Assembly: GCA_024760505.1 (NCBI GenBank)
Contig: CP058931.1
Location: 1,684,001 to 1,748,000, forward strand
Source of the DNA: Nitrospira sp.
GTDB lineage: Bacteria > Nitrospirota > Nitrospiria > Nitrospirales > UBA8639
Direction: 5' to 3'
DNA: 64,000 nucleotides
Shown here one piece after another: positions 41,463 to 49,676 of this stretch. The translations under genes and the position numbers were made by a program. The stretch's first letter is position 1. Each line of letters starts with the position of its first letter. Under the pieces are notes generated by a model that saw only the letters and a program-made list of their open reading frames with translations, searched no databases and was not told where the DNA came from.

Positions 41463-43223
41463 ATGCTCGGATTTGATGGCGTAGGCATTTCTCTCTATCG
41501 AAGCTTTGGAACAGAGATTCAACGAATTGGGCCATTCGGTAAAATTAATCTTTTAATTGGACAAAATAATGTCGGGAAGTCGAATATCCTTAATTTCATT
41601 TCTAAGTATTACTCAGCCTATGTTTTATCCACACAAGGCAAAACCAAGAACATCAAATTTACTTCTGTTGATAAGCATCAGGGAACAGAGCATTCCAACC
41701 TGAAATTTGAGCTTGGCCTCAAACTAAATGGAGCCATGCATAAAGAACTAACCAGGGTTCGCTTTAAAGATAAAGCAATGAATCATCAGTTGCTGGTGGA
41801 AAAAATTTTGCAGAGTAAGACTTTAACTTATGGTACGTCAGTCGCCTGGTTTCCTTATCTTGCTGATTGGGGTGGAAAGGCAGATTTAGACAGATCCATA
41901 GTCTCCCCGCTTGTCTCTGAAAAACTTGCTGATCCTAGCGAATGGCACGCTCTCTGGAGCTATTTGAAAAATCAAACAGGAGGGAGCTTGGAACAGCATT
42001 GGGTTTATGAAACGGTTAAGGCTCTTAGCCCCGCCGCCTTTGAGCCTCCCCCTATACATCTGATTCCAGCTATCAGAAAAATAGGAGAGTCAGGTTCTAG
42101 CCCCCATGACTATAGTGGAATAGGAATCATTGACCGTCTGGCTGAATTCCAGAACCCTTCCTATGCCAATCCAGAGCTAAGAAGTAAGTTTGACTCCATT
42201 AACGTTTTTGTACAATCTGTTCTTGATGACATAAAATTTTCTATAGAAGTTCCATTTGATAAAAAGGAAATTTTAGTAAATAAGGATGGGCGAAGGCTTC
42301 CACTTAGCTCTTTAGGAACTGGCTTGCATGAGGTTATTACTCTAGCAGTTGCTGCTACAATTTTGGATAATACCCTACTATGTCTGGAAGAACCTGAACT
42401 CCATCTTCATCCACTCCTGCAAAAGAAGTTAATGAAGTACCTCTCGGACAAGACTACCAATTACTATTTGATAAGCACTCATTCGGCCCATTTACTCGAT
42501 ACGTCAGGAGCTCATATTTTTCATGTCCGTTTAGTGGATGGAAAAACACTTGTTGAGAACGCAAGCACAGGCCATGCCATCTCTTCGGTTTGTGACGATT
42601 TGGGATATAGACCTTCTGACTTACTTCAATCCAACTGCATTATTTGGGTGGAGGGCCCATCAGATCGACTTTATCTCAATCATTGGATTCATGCTAAAGA
42701 CAATACACTACTGGAAGGAATTCATTATTCAATAATGTTTTATGGGGGAAGGCTATTAAGTCACCTCAGCGCAGAAGATGTCGAAGTGAAGGATTTTATT
42801 TCATTGCGAAGGCTCAATCGACATATGGTTATTGTCTTGGATAGTGATCGTCAAAACGAAGAGGACGAGCTAAATAAAACAAAAGCTCGAGTTGTATCAG
42901 AATTTACCAATGAAGCTGGATTTGCATGGGTTACAAAGGGGAGGGAGATAGAAAACTATATCAATACCAAACTGCTTGAAAATTCATTGCAAGAGACCCA
43001 TTCTCAGTTTCAGTCGCTTGGCAATACGGGAATATATGATCATGTGTACCAATTCAAAAAGAAAGACGGCGGAATTGCAGAGGTAAAAGAGGTAGATAAG
43101 GTTAAGTTGGCACACTCTGTTGCTCAAAGGCCTCCCGAACTAGGAGTACTTGATTTGGAAGAGATGGTTGCGAAGATCGTTACTTTTATCCACGAAGCAA
43201 ATGGGACTCAAATTACGGTCTGA
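41463..43223 (+). CDS. OLD-family ATP-dependent endonuclease (AAA ATPase + Toprim)
   Basis: 586 residues. SMC-like ATPase: Walker A INLLIGQNNVGKSNIL near residue 38, signature region PLSSLGTGLHEVITLA, Walker B TLLCLEEPELHLHPLLQ and H-loop YLISTHSAHLLD. C-terminal Toprim nuclease: Glu in IIWVEGPSDRLYLNHW and Asp in HMVIVLDSDRQ, then GREIENYIN. This is the class 1 OLD layout; members include phage-defence and lysogeny-exclusion proteins. No GajB-like helicase or AriB partner lies next to it. The gene is visibly richer in A+T than its neighbours, suggesting recent acquisition. AGAGGAAG precedes the ATG. Confidence 0.88.
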   Translation: MLGFDGVGISLYRSFGTEIQRIGPFGKINLLIGQNNVGKSNILNFISKYYSAYVLSTQGKTKNIKFTSVDKHQGTEHSNLKFELGLKLNGAMHKELTRVRFKDKAMNHQLLVEKILQSKTLTYGTSVAWFPYLADWGGKADLDRSIVSPLVSEKLADPSEWHALWSYLKNQTGGSLEQHWVYETVKALSPAAFEPPPIHLIPAIRKIGESGSSPHDYSGIGIIDRLAEFQNPSYANPELRSKFDSINVFVQSVLDDIKFSIEVPFDKKEILVNKDGRRLPLSSLGTGLHEVITLAVAATILDNTLLCLEEPELHLHPLLQKKLMKYLSDKTTNYYLISTHSAHLLDTSGAHIFHVRLVDGKTLVENASTGHAISSVCDDLGYRPSDLLQSNCIIWVEGPSDRLYLNHWIHAKDNTLLEGIHYSIMFYGGRLLSHLSAEDVEVKDFISLRRLNRHMVIVLDSDRQNEEDELNKTKARVVSEFTNEAGFAWVTKGREIENYINTKLLENSLQETHSQFQSLGNTGIYDHVYQFKKKDGGIAEVKEVDKVKLAHSVAQRPPELGVLDLEEMVAKIVTFIHEANGTQITV

Positions 43224-43355
43224 CAGTTTTTTAGTAGAACACCGGTCCTCCAAGTTGAGAGGGCCGATCAGGCTTGAGGTCAGTTTTGCCAACCCAATAA
43301 TTAGAAATTTCGTCGAAGGTGGGAACAATTTCTTCCCGCATCTTCTGTGTCGGGC

Positions 43356-43532
43356 CTAGCGGCTTGCCGTTACGGCGAGGCGGAATCCTAACGCGTGCAG
43401 GAGTGCATCGAGGCTTTTGAGTTCAGGGTTGCCCCGTTGGGAGAGTATCTTGTACAAGCTTTCGCGGTTGAGCTTGGCCTTTTCGACGAGTTGGGCCACA
43501 CCGCCCTGAGCTTCGGCCACTTTTTGGGTCAT
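43356..43532 (-). pseudogene. Antitoxin fragment A (TIGR02684-like), 5'-truncated
   Basis: 58-residue remnant: VAEAQGGVAQLVEKAKLNRESLYKILS, NPELKSLDALLHALGFRLAV. It matches the C-terminal two thirds of the HigA-like addiction-module antidote family. The N-terminal part found in copy C is replaced directly by the 188-bp repeat, so this copy lacks its start and first 35 or so residues. First of three related fragments. Confidence 0.75.
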
Positions 43533-43542
43533 TGGCTCTGCT

Positions 43543-43731
43543 CCGACGCCTTCCGTCTGGCCCAAGGGAGGGACGCTCTCCTTAGCGGGCGGGCCTTGTT
43601 TGAGCCATGCGAGTTGGACCGCCCTCTTCAGGTTGGCGTCCGTTTGCTCTCCTAAGGCCAGATGGGGCGTCAATGGTTTTGGGCCCTTTTGCCGAAACAA
43701 AAGGGCCTCGCCTGCCGGGGCGAAACCCGGC
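43543..43731 (-). repeat. 188-bp structured repeat, copy 2
   Basis: Same element as 39971-40158, inverted. Read on the - strand: GCCGGGTTTCGCCCCGGC, then a perfect hairpin GGCCCTTTTG-TTTCGG-CAAAAGGGCC, then the conserved tail. It abuts antitoxin fragment A. Confidence 0.8.
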
Positions 43732-43744
43732 AACACGATACATC

Positions 43745-43938
43745 ACTAGGGCGCGAGAGTGGGATCACACGTGGATTGCGTGCACCTGCCAATACGTTTT
43801 ATCTTTAACCCCCAAGAAGGATTCTCGACGTTTTCAAACGTGAGTGCGAGGTTGGCTGGGCTCAGATATTTCGTTTCACTCAAGATGACAAATTTTCTCG
43901 GATACACTTTTCCAACAACTTGTGAGGGTTGGTAACTC
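43745..43938. repeat. Duplicated spacer, copy 1
   Basis: Shares with 46505-46670 the blocks AGAGTGGGATCACACGTGGA, GGATTCTCGACG, GTTGGCTGGGCTCAGAT and CACTCAAGATGACAA. Part of it recurs at 45565-45660. In the right-hand copy this spacer lies between the 188-bp repeat and the intact hydrolase gene, which fixes the order of the original unit. Confidence 0.7.
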
Positions 43939-44136
43939 TCAGCGAACTACGGGTAGTTGGACGTGGGATGGGCGATCGGGTGTGTGCCAGATTTCCCATG
44001 TGGGTGCCGGACCATCCAAGTTTTGGAAGTGATCCTTGTCGGCTCCTGCCAGGGCGATGTGAAGGCGATGCCCTTTCTTGAACTGATAGGACGTGGGAAG
44101 TAACTCGACTAGCGGCTTGAGGGCAGGCCGCCTCAC
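43939..44136 (-). pseudogene. Hydrolase 3'-end fragment B
   Basis: Encodes VELLPTSYQFKKGHRLHIAL, ADKDHFQNLDGPAPTWEIWH and TPDRPSHVQLPVVR, nearly identical to the last 57 residues of the S15/CocE-type hydrolase at 46673-48613. The homology begins at LVELLPTSY; nothing of the catalytic domain is present. A duplication remnant, still in frame. Confidence 0.85.
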
Positions 44137-44196
44137 CCATATCTAGAAATTTCGTCGTGGAGGGTGGCGATACTTTGCGCGGTTAATGCGTCAAGC

Positions 44197-44403
44197 CTAG
44201 TGGTTTGCCGTGACGACGAGGGGGAATCCCAACGCGTGGAGGCATGCGTCGAGGCTTTTGAGTTCAGGATTGCCCCGTTCGGAGAGTATCTTATACAAGC
44301 TTTCGCGGTTGAGCTTGGCCTTTTCGGTCCCTTGTGCCACCCCGCCCTGAGCTTCGGCCACATTCCTTAACGCCAGAAGGAACAATTCGGGCTCACCCTC
44401 CAC
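44197..44403 (-). pseudogene. Antitoxin fragment B, internally deleted
   Basis: 68 residues with EGEPELFLLALRNVAEAQGG, KAKLNRESLYKILS and DACLHALGFPLVV. Compared with copy C, the segment from the start codon to EEGD is missing. The junction lies between two GGAGGAGG stretches of copy C (one in the Shine-Dalgarno region, one in the LEEGD codons), consistent with deletion between short direct repeats. Confidence 0.7.
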
Positions 44404-44641
44404 CTGTATTCGTTCCCATATCGTTTCGTATTTTGAATGAGCCTACCATCAATTAATTCTTCAAACTGAGCTGTTTTGATCAGATTAGCCGTCCCACATG
44501 GGCGTAGAATGGCTTTGGACTAATAGCGCACCATCAAGACCTCGCCGATTGATCGCGCTAAGAGAGTGTACTGTGATGACCGTCAGAACGAACAATGGGA
44601 ATTCAGTTGATGAATTCCAAACTGTCACAAGGAGGTTCTTC

Positions 44642-45262
44642 ATGAAAGCGATCGGATTTTTGGGATTTGCGTTAGTTTTTGTGGTGGGCTGTCAAGGCAT
44701 GCCTACGGTGACGAGGACCGGGGATGTCAAAGACATCATGATTGGGGATGACCTCACGTCAGGCTACATCGCTGTCGGTCCCGGCGATGAAGTTCGGTGG
44801 ATCAACAAAAGGACCGCACCAGTGCGAATCGTGTTTCTTGACCCTGAGTGGGACAAGCAGTTGTCATGCAAGAATAATTTCGGTGGATTGATGACACGCA
44901 GCGACACAGCCGAACTGGCCACCAACGAAACCGCCAGCGTCTGTTTCCGGGATGCCGGCACGTTCCGGTATACGGTCAGGATGGAATCGGACAGGGCGAG
45001 TGGCGAGCTCAACGTTTCGGGAGTCGTCAAGGTTGGCGGGCAGGGTGGCCAGGCCGTGGATCAAACCAGTGATCAGAATCTTGGCCAAACCAGTGGTCAA
45101 CCCAGTGATCGAGCCAGTGATAAAACAAGTGGCCCTGTTAGTGATCAACTCAGTGATCAAACAGGTGGCGATATCAATGCTCAACCTAGTAGTCAAACAA
45201 GTCATCCAACAGGCTCAACGTCAACCACCACGACGACGACCACTACCACGCCTGCTCAATAG
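44642..45262 (+). CDS. Cupredoxin-like lipoprotein with tetrapeptide-repeat tail
   Basis: 206 residues. Signal and lipobox FLGFALVFVVGC; then a plastocyanin-like beta domain of about 110 residues (GYIAVGPGDEVRWINKRTAP, TNETASVCFRDAGTFRYTVR). From residue 140 a tail of 4-residue repeats, (Q/R/K)xS(D/G), runs for about 14 units (QTSD, QTSG, QPSD, RASD, KTSG), encoded by imperfect 12-bp DNA repeats, and ends in a run of Thr. AGGAGG precedes ATG 44642. The usual Cu ligand set (His, Cys, His, Met) is not evident, so copper binding is doubtful. It sits inside the duplicated array. Confidence 0.75.
   Translation: MKAIGFLGFALVFVVGCQGMPTVTRTGDVKDIMIGDDLTSGYIAVGPGDEVRWINKRTAPVRIVFLDPEWDKQLSCKNNFGGLMTRSDTAELATNETASVCFRDAGTFRYTVRMESDRASGELNVSGVVKVGGQGGQAVDQTSDQNLGQTSGQPSDRASDKTSGPVSDQLSDQTGGDINAQPSSQTSHPTGSTSTTTTTTTTTPAQ
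45060..45200 (+). repeat. Imperfect 12-bp tandem repeats inside the lipoprotein gene
   Basis: Units resembling CAAACCAGTGAT recur about 11-12 times with drift. They keep the 12-bp phase and so encode a 4-residue periodic, Ser/Asp/Gln-rich tail. Copy number may vary by slippage without a frameshift. Confidence 0.75.
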
Positions 45263-45663
45263 TGAACGTGACATTCAGAACTATTGAGGTGAGATTGAGA
45301 TGAATCTGACAGAGAGGACACGTCGCGATGGAGACAGCGTATGCCGCCATTGAAGGCTCTCCGCGCCAGGGAATGTGACAACAACTCCGCCTCGAAAAGA
45401 GGTTAGGAGTTATTGTTGGAGCGCCTCGCCATGACGTGCGGCATGGTGTGGTTGCTCCCCTGCCTCATTAGAATCCCTCCAAGTTACTCTTCCCTCCGGG
45501 ATTGGTTGTCCCCGATGCAGTAGTTTCCATATGCCTCACATATGAATCGTCGACAAATTGGAGCCCGAGTGTGAGTTTGGCTGGGCTCAGATCTTTCGTT
45601 TCACTCAAGATGACAACTTTTCTCGGATATGCTTTTCCAATAACTCGTTAGGGTCTGGTTATT
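45263..45663. other. Intergenic gap with spacer remnant
   Basis: About 400 bp between the lipoprotein gene and hydrolase fragment C. An AACTCC...GGAGTT hairpin lies at about 45383-45413. The end, 45565-45660, repeats the GTTTGGCTGGGCTCAGAT spacer block of the duplicated unit. No gene seen. Confidence 0.5.
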
Positions 45664-45850
45664 TTTAACGAACCACGGGCAGTTCAATATGGGATGGGCG
45701 ATCGGGTGTGAGCCAGATTTCCCATGTGGTGCCGGGCACTACAAGTTCTGGAAATGTTCTTTGTCGGCTCCCGCCAAGGCAATCCGGATGCAATGACCCT
45801 GTTTGAATTGATCCGACGAGGTAAGCAACCCGAGTAGAGGCTTGAGGTAA
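45664..45850 (-). pseudogene. Hydrolase 3'-end fragment C, frameshifted
   Basis: Read on the - strand it gives KQGHCIRIALAGADKEHFQNL and then a TAG stop and a one-base shift. The other frame gives IWLTPDRPSHIELPVVR and the stop. It corresponds to the same C-terminal end of the hydrolase as fragment B but is more decayed. Confidence 0.8.
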
Positions 45851-45924
45851 GATTTACCAATCCAATATCTAGACATTTCGTTAGGGGACGGTGGCGATTC
45901 CTTTGGGCGTATTTTGCGTTGAAT

Positions 45925-46218
45925 CTAGCGGTTTGCCGTGACGGCGAGGCGAAATCCTAACGTGTGGAGGAGTGCATCGAGCCTTTTGAGTTCAGGATTG
46001 CCCCGTTTGGAGAGTATTTTGTACAAGCTTTCGCGGTTGAGCTTGGCCTTTTCGGCGAGTTGGGCCACCCCGCCCTGAGCTTCGGCCACATTCCTTAACG
46101 CCAGCAGGAACAATTCGGGATCGCCCTCCTCCAGCGCCGCGTTCAGGTATTATTCCGCCTCACCGGCATCACGCAAGCTTTCAGTCAGGTCTGGCTGATA
46201 GGCTTTGCTTTTTTTCAT
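45925..46218 (-). pseudogene. Antitoxin copy C (TIGR02684-like) with in-frame stop
   Basis: ATG 46218 after AGGAGGAGG, then MKKSKAYQPDLTESLRDAGE and AE; a TAA codon at 46150-46152 interrupts; then YLNAALEEGDPELFLLALRN and the shared EAQGG, KLNRESLYKILS and LGFRLAV segments to the stop. Without the TAA it would be a normal antidote of about 97 residues with a HigA-like helix-turn-helix. It is the most complete of the three copies and shows what the others lost. No toxin gene survives beside it. Confidence 0.85.
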
Positions 46219-46303
46219 GGCCTCCTCCTGTATTCGTTCCCATATCGGTTTGCGTTTTCGATATCTTTGGTTTCTTGAGGATTGATTAGTCAATGCTTCT
46301 GCT

Positions 46304-46492
46304 CCGACGCCTGCCGTCTGGCCCAAGGGAGGGACGCTCTCCTCAGTGGGCGGGCCTTGTTTGAGCCCTGCGAGTTGGGCCGCCCTCCTATAACTGGCGT
46401 CCCTCCGCTCTGAATGAAGCCAGACGGGGCGTCCATGGTTTTGGGCCAATTTGCCGAAACAAAAGGGCCTCGCCTGCCGGGGCGAAACTCGG
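46304..46492 (-). repeat. 188-bp structured repeat, copy 3
   Basis: Same orientation as copy 2. The first hairpin is intact; the second is partly broken (GGCCCTTTTG-TTTCGG-CAAATTGGCC). It lies between antitoxin copy C and the spacer before the hydrolase. Confidence 0.8.
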
Positions 46493-46504
46493 ACACACGG
46501 AATC

Positions 46505-46670
46505 ACGAGGACATGAGAGTGGGATCACACGTGGATTGCGTGCTGATGCCAACACGGTTTACGTTCAACCTCTAAGAGGGATTCTCGACGATGTAAAACG
46601 CGAGTGTGAGTTTGGCTGGGCTCAGATCTTTCGTTCCACTCAAGATGACAACTCGATAAGACTAACGCAG
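46505..46670. repeat. Duplicated spacer, copy 2
   Basis: Counterpart of 43745-43938: AGAGTGGGATCACACGTGGA, GGATTCTCGACG, GTTTGGCTGGGCTCAGAT and CACTCAAGATGACAA. It joins the 188-bp repeat to the 3' end of the intact hydrolase gene. Confidence 0.7.
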
Positions 46671-46672
46671 CC

Positions 46673-48613
46673 TCAACGAACCACGGGCAGTTCAACGTGG
46701 GATGGGCGATCGGGGGTGTGCCAGACTTCCCAGGTGGGTGCCGGGCCATCCAGGTTTTGGAAATGATCCTGGTCGGCTCCGGCCAGAGCGATCCGGATGC
46801 GATGCCCTTTTTTGAATTGATAGGAGGTGGGAAGTAACTCAACTAGCAGTGGCGTGACTTCACCTGGAATGAGCGGGGCGGCATCAGCACGGCGAAACCT
46901 GTGAACGGGGAGGGGACCTGTAGAAGTGAAGATGGTGTCGCTTGGTTGCCATTGCCGATGGATGGCGCGCAGTTCGCCTTCGGTGACGTAATGCACGTCT
47001 CCTTGGGGTGTGACATCTTCCAGGTAGACAAAGAGGTTCGTGTCTTGAGTGGTGGCAGAGAGGTGGACGGTGGCTACTGGATGTCCTGTGACTTCGAGCG
47101 CCTCTGAAAGCGGCTCAGACGTATAGACCAACAAATTTTTGTCCCTTTCTTTCCGATCGGGGTAGGGATCTTTCAGAGAAATACCCACCAGAGTGTTCCA
47201 CCGGGAATGCTTGCCGGTTCCCGTAGTGAGATCCACCTGGTATCGATCCGGATTGTTTGCTGTTGGAGGAGCATTCTTCGAAAGCCCACCTTCTTGTTGG
47301 AAATACATCGAAAGGGGTAAGGCCTCAGGCGGCCAGCTTGTCGATGTTTTCCATTGTTCTTCGCCCATGGTGTAGTAGCGGATCGGGGGATCGTGTCGGC
47401 TGCCGTTGTCCACGCCTTTTAAATGAACGTCGAAAAACCTTATGAGTTCCGCCGCATGGTCAAACTGCGCGGGTCCAAGCGCGTATGGGCTGATCCGGCG
47501 TTTCCCTCCGTGATCCCATGGCCCGATTATGAGCCGATGTGACGGTTGTTGGTGGTGGAGATACCGTTTGATGGCGGCCAGTTGATATCCCCCATCGAAC
47601 CACCCGCTGTAGCTGTAGATGGCTGCGCCTGATTTGGCAATGTCGTCGGCATAGGTTTGCGTGCTAAGCGCGTCGATGTTGGCGGCCTGTCTCGATGGTG
47701 GAGGGTCATCCCGAAAGACAATTTCCGAGGCTTCCCGGTATGGACTCCAATTGTTCTCGTGGTCCTGCAGAGCGAGGGACAAGAGGTCAAGGCTCGTATC
47801 GCCATCCACCGGCCGTACTCCACGAACAAAGAAATTCGCGATGACGCCACCGTGGGGTAATCGGTTGTGGTCAAGACGATGAGTAATCGCAGCCCAGGTT
47901 TCTGTAAACCAGTTGAGATGGATGCCACCTGGAAAGATAATTTCAGAGTAGAGATCGAAGCCTGAATACATCGGGGCGACCGCTTTGACAGCCGGATGCT
48001 GATTGACGAGTAACATTTCCGCTGTTCCGCCACTGTAGGAAATACCCATGGCCCCGACGTTTCCGTTTGACCAGGGTTGGGCGATGATCCAGTCCACAAT
48101 TTCTGCGCCGTCTTTGATTTCCTGAGGGGAATAGGCGATCGGTCTGTTCCCGAATGACGCGCCGGAGCCACGCACATCTACATCGACCCACGCATAGCCC
48201 TGTTGAAGAAATCGTTTGGCATAGGACCCGATGAGCCCCCGTGGACCGTCCTCTTTGAAGACGGAGACCAGCCATCGATATTCGATTGCCCGCCAATACC
48301 GGGTTTGGTGTAAGAGGGTGGGAATTGTGTGGCCTGGCTCAAGACCGGCGGGCAGGTAGATGTCCACTGCAATCTTGACCCCGTCCCGCATCGTGAGATA
48401 CTGCGAGGTACGGTGAAATGTCCCGTCGGGCTCCTCAACGTTGATAGCCGAAGATAGCGGACTGGCTGCCGCCGGGTCAGAGTGCTCTACAGTATTTGGC
48501 GCACAACCTGCGAAGAAAGGGAGTGCCAGCCAAACCATGAAGAAAGCCCATAAGCGGAAAAATCGGGAGAAACGGCTGGTAGATGGGAAACGGAGATTGA
48601 TTTGTCTGAACAT
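46673..48613 (-). CDS. CocE/NonD (S15-type) alpha/beta hydrolase, lipoprotein
   Basis: 646 residues. Signal and lipobox MVWLALPFFAGC, then an X-Pro dipeptidyl-peptidase-like catalytic domain: TMRDGVKIAVDIYLP, WVDVDVRGSGASFG, nucleophile Ser in VGAMGISYSGGTAEMLL, and a candidate His in LIIGPWDHGGKRR. A C-terminal jelly-roll follows (VHLSATTQDTNLFVYLEDV) and ends TPDRPSHVELPVVR. Such enzymes cleave acyl or peptide bonds; the substrate is unknown. Two decayed copies of its last 60 or so codons lie to the left (fragments B and C), so this is the parental copy of the array. Confidence 0.9.
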   Translation of the reverse strand: MFRQINLRFPSTSRFSRFFRLWAFFMVWLALPFFAGCAPNTVEHSDPAAASPLSSAINVEEPDGTFHRTSQYLTMRDGVKIAVDIYLPAGLEPGHTIPTLLHQTRYWRAIEYRWLVSVFKEDGPRGLIGSYAKRFLQQGYAWVDVDVRGSGASFGNRPIAYSPQEIKDGAEIVDWIIAQPWSNGNVGAMGISYSGGTAEMLLVNQHPAVKAVAPMYSGFDLYSEIIFPGGIHLNWFTETWAAITHRLDHNRLPHGGVIANFFVRGVRPVDGDTSLDLLSLALQDHENNWSPYREASEIVFRDDPPPSRQAANIDALSTQTYADDIAKSGAAIYSYSGWFDGGYQLAAIKRYLHHQQPSHRLIIGPWDHGGKRRISPYALGPAQFDHAAELIRFFDVHLKGVDNGSRHDPPIRYYTMGEEQWKTSTSWPPEALPLSMYFQQEGGLSKNAPPTANNPDRYQVDLTTGTGKHSRWNTLVGISLKDPYPDRKERDKNLLVYTSEPLSEALEVTGHPVATVHLSATTQDTNLFVYLEDVTPQGDVHYVTEGELRAIHRQWQPSDTIFTSTGPLPVHRFRRADAAPLIPGEVTPLLVELLPTSYQFKKGHRIRIALAGADQDHFQNLDGPAPTWEVWHTPDRPSHVELPVVR

Positions 48614-48761
48614 ATGGATTGGACGGATATTGGTTCTGGTCTTACCGCGTTACGATGTAAAGAGGGAGTTTAGTTACTAAGGATCTGCCAGAAAAACGAT
48701 TGCAGGTGAACGCATCGCACTTGTGTACCTTACTCCCGTGTCTAATGTGATTTTCTGCGTT

Positions 48762-48948
48762 GCCGGGTTTCGCCCCGGCAGGCGAGGCCCTTTTGTTTCG
48801 GCACAAGGGCCCAAAACCATGGACGCCCTGTCTGGCCTCATTAGAGAGGAGGGACGCCAACTAGGAGGGCGGTCCAACTCGCAAGGCTCAAACAAGGCCC
48901 GCCAGCGGATGAGAGCGTCCCTCCTTTGAGCCAGACGGCAGGCGTCGG
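48762..48948 (+). repeat. 188-bp structured repeat, copy 4
   Basis: Forward orientation, like copy 1. Hairpins GCCGGGTTTCGCCCCGGC and GGCCCTTTTG-TTTCGG-CACAAGGGCC (one mismatch), then the conserved tail to GGCGTCGG. It lies in the 420-bp gap between the hydrolase and the DUF457-like gene; nothing else is seen in that gap but the inverted repeat that follows. Confidence 0.8.
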
Positions 48949-48964
48949 ACCATGGGACGGGGCT

Positions 48965-48996
48965 GTTGAAAAAGGCCGATGGCGGCATTTTTCAAC
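48965..48996. repeat. Short inverted-repeat element
   Basis: GTTGAAAAA (48965-48973) and TTTTTCAAC (48988-48996) flank a GCCGATGGCGGC mini-hairpin. It is related to the right half of the element at 27218-27339 (GCCGCTGGCGGC then TTTTTTCAAC). It lies 40 bp before the next gene. Confidence 0.65.
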
Positions 48997-49036
48997 ACTC
49001 CCATGATAGCAAGAGCGTGAATGGAAGGAGAAGGTG

Positions 49037-49588
49037 ATGGCTTCAGCGTTTGCACATGTGGCAGTGGCGTATGCCATGGGTAAAAGTCTGAGGACTCCTT
49101 TCCACACGGCAAGGTTTTGGTGGTTCACGATGGCCTGTTGTCTTTTGCCGGATGTGGATGTGCTGGGACTGGCGCTCGGGATTCCGTATGAGCATATGTT
49201 GGGGCATCGTGGCCTCACGCATTCCATTGTGTTTGCTATGCTGGCGGGTTTGGTGGTGCCCCGGTGGGCCACTCCAACTCTTGCGTTTGGGACCAGACCA
49301 TATTGGGTGATTGTCGTGTATTTCTTTCTCGTCACCCTGTCCCATGGGTTTCTGGATGCCCTGACCAATGGGGGACTTGGCATTGCTTTTTTTGCGCCAT
49401 TCGACTCGACCAGATATTTCTTTCCCTTGAGACCGGTAGCTGTTTCGCCGATTGGGCTCTCGGCCTTTTTATCCCAGGAGGGCATGGGAGTGCTGCTCAG
49501 TGAACTGGTGTGGATTGGCGTACCGGTTGGGATCTGGTTGTTGTACCTATGCGGCATCAGGAAGCCGGGAAGGAAAGGAGCCCAGTGA
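49037..49588 (+). CDS. Membrane-bound metal-dependent hydrolase (DUF457/YdjM-like)
   Basis: 183 residues from ATG 49037, with GGAGAAGG just upstream (a GTG at 49034 abuts it). Conserved metal-site residues of the family: AFAHVAVAYAMG, LLPDVDVLGLALG and MLGHRGLTHSIVFAML, with several membrane helices between. Members are inner-membrane proteins of unclear substrate. The next gene starts 88 bp later in the same direction. Confidence 0.85.
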   Translation: MASAFAHVAVAYAMGKSLRTPFHTARFWWFTMACCLLPDVDVLGLALGIPYEHMLGHRGLTHSIVFAMLAGLVVPRWATPTLAFGTRPYWVIVVYFFLVTLSHGFLDALTNGGLGIAFFAPFDSTRYFFPLRPVAVSPIGLSAFLSQEGMGVLLSELVWIGVPVGIWLLYLCGIRKPGRKGAQ

Positions 49589-49676
49589 GACAACAAGGAC
49601 CGGACTTTTACCCGCGCTATCAGGTAACATTGCGCGTTCTCTCGCCGGAAATATTTTTCCTATAATTTCAGGTCTA

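Noticed and set aside
45060..45200. Tandem repeats considered as a CRISPR array
   Set aside because: The 12-bp units are contiguous, without spacers, and lie in frame inside a lipoprotein gene.
43356..46218. Antitoxin fragments considered as working toxin-antitoxin modules
   Set aside because: Each copy is truncated, deleted or interrupted by a stop codon, and no toxin-like frame adjoins any of them.
39971..48948. 188-bp repeats considered as insertion-sequence ends
   Set aside because: No transposase gene lies between any pair, and orientations and distances do not define a composite element.
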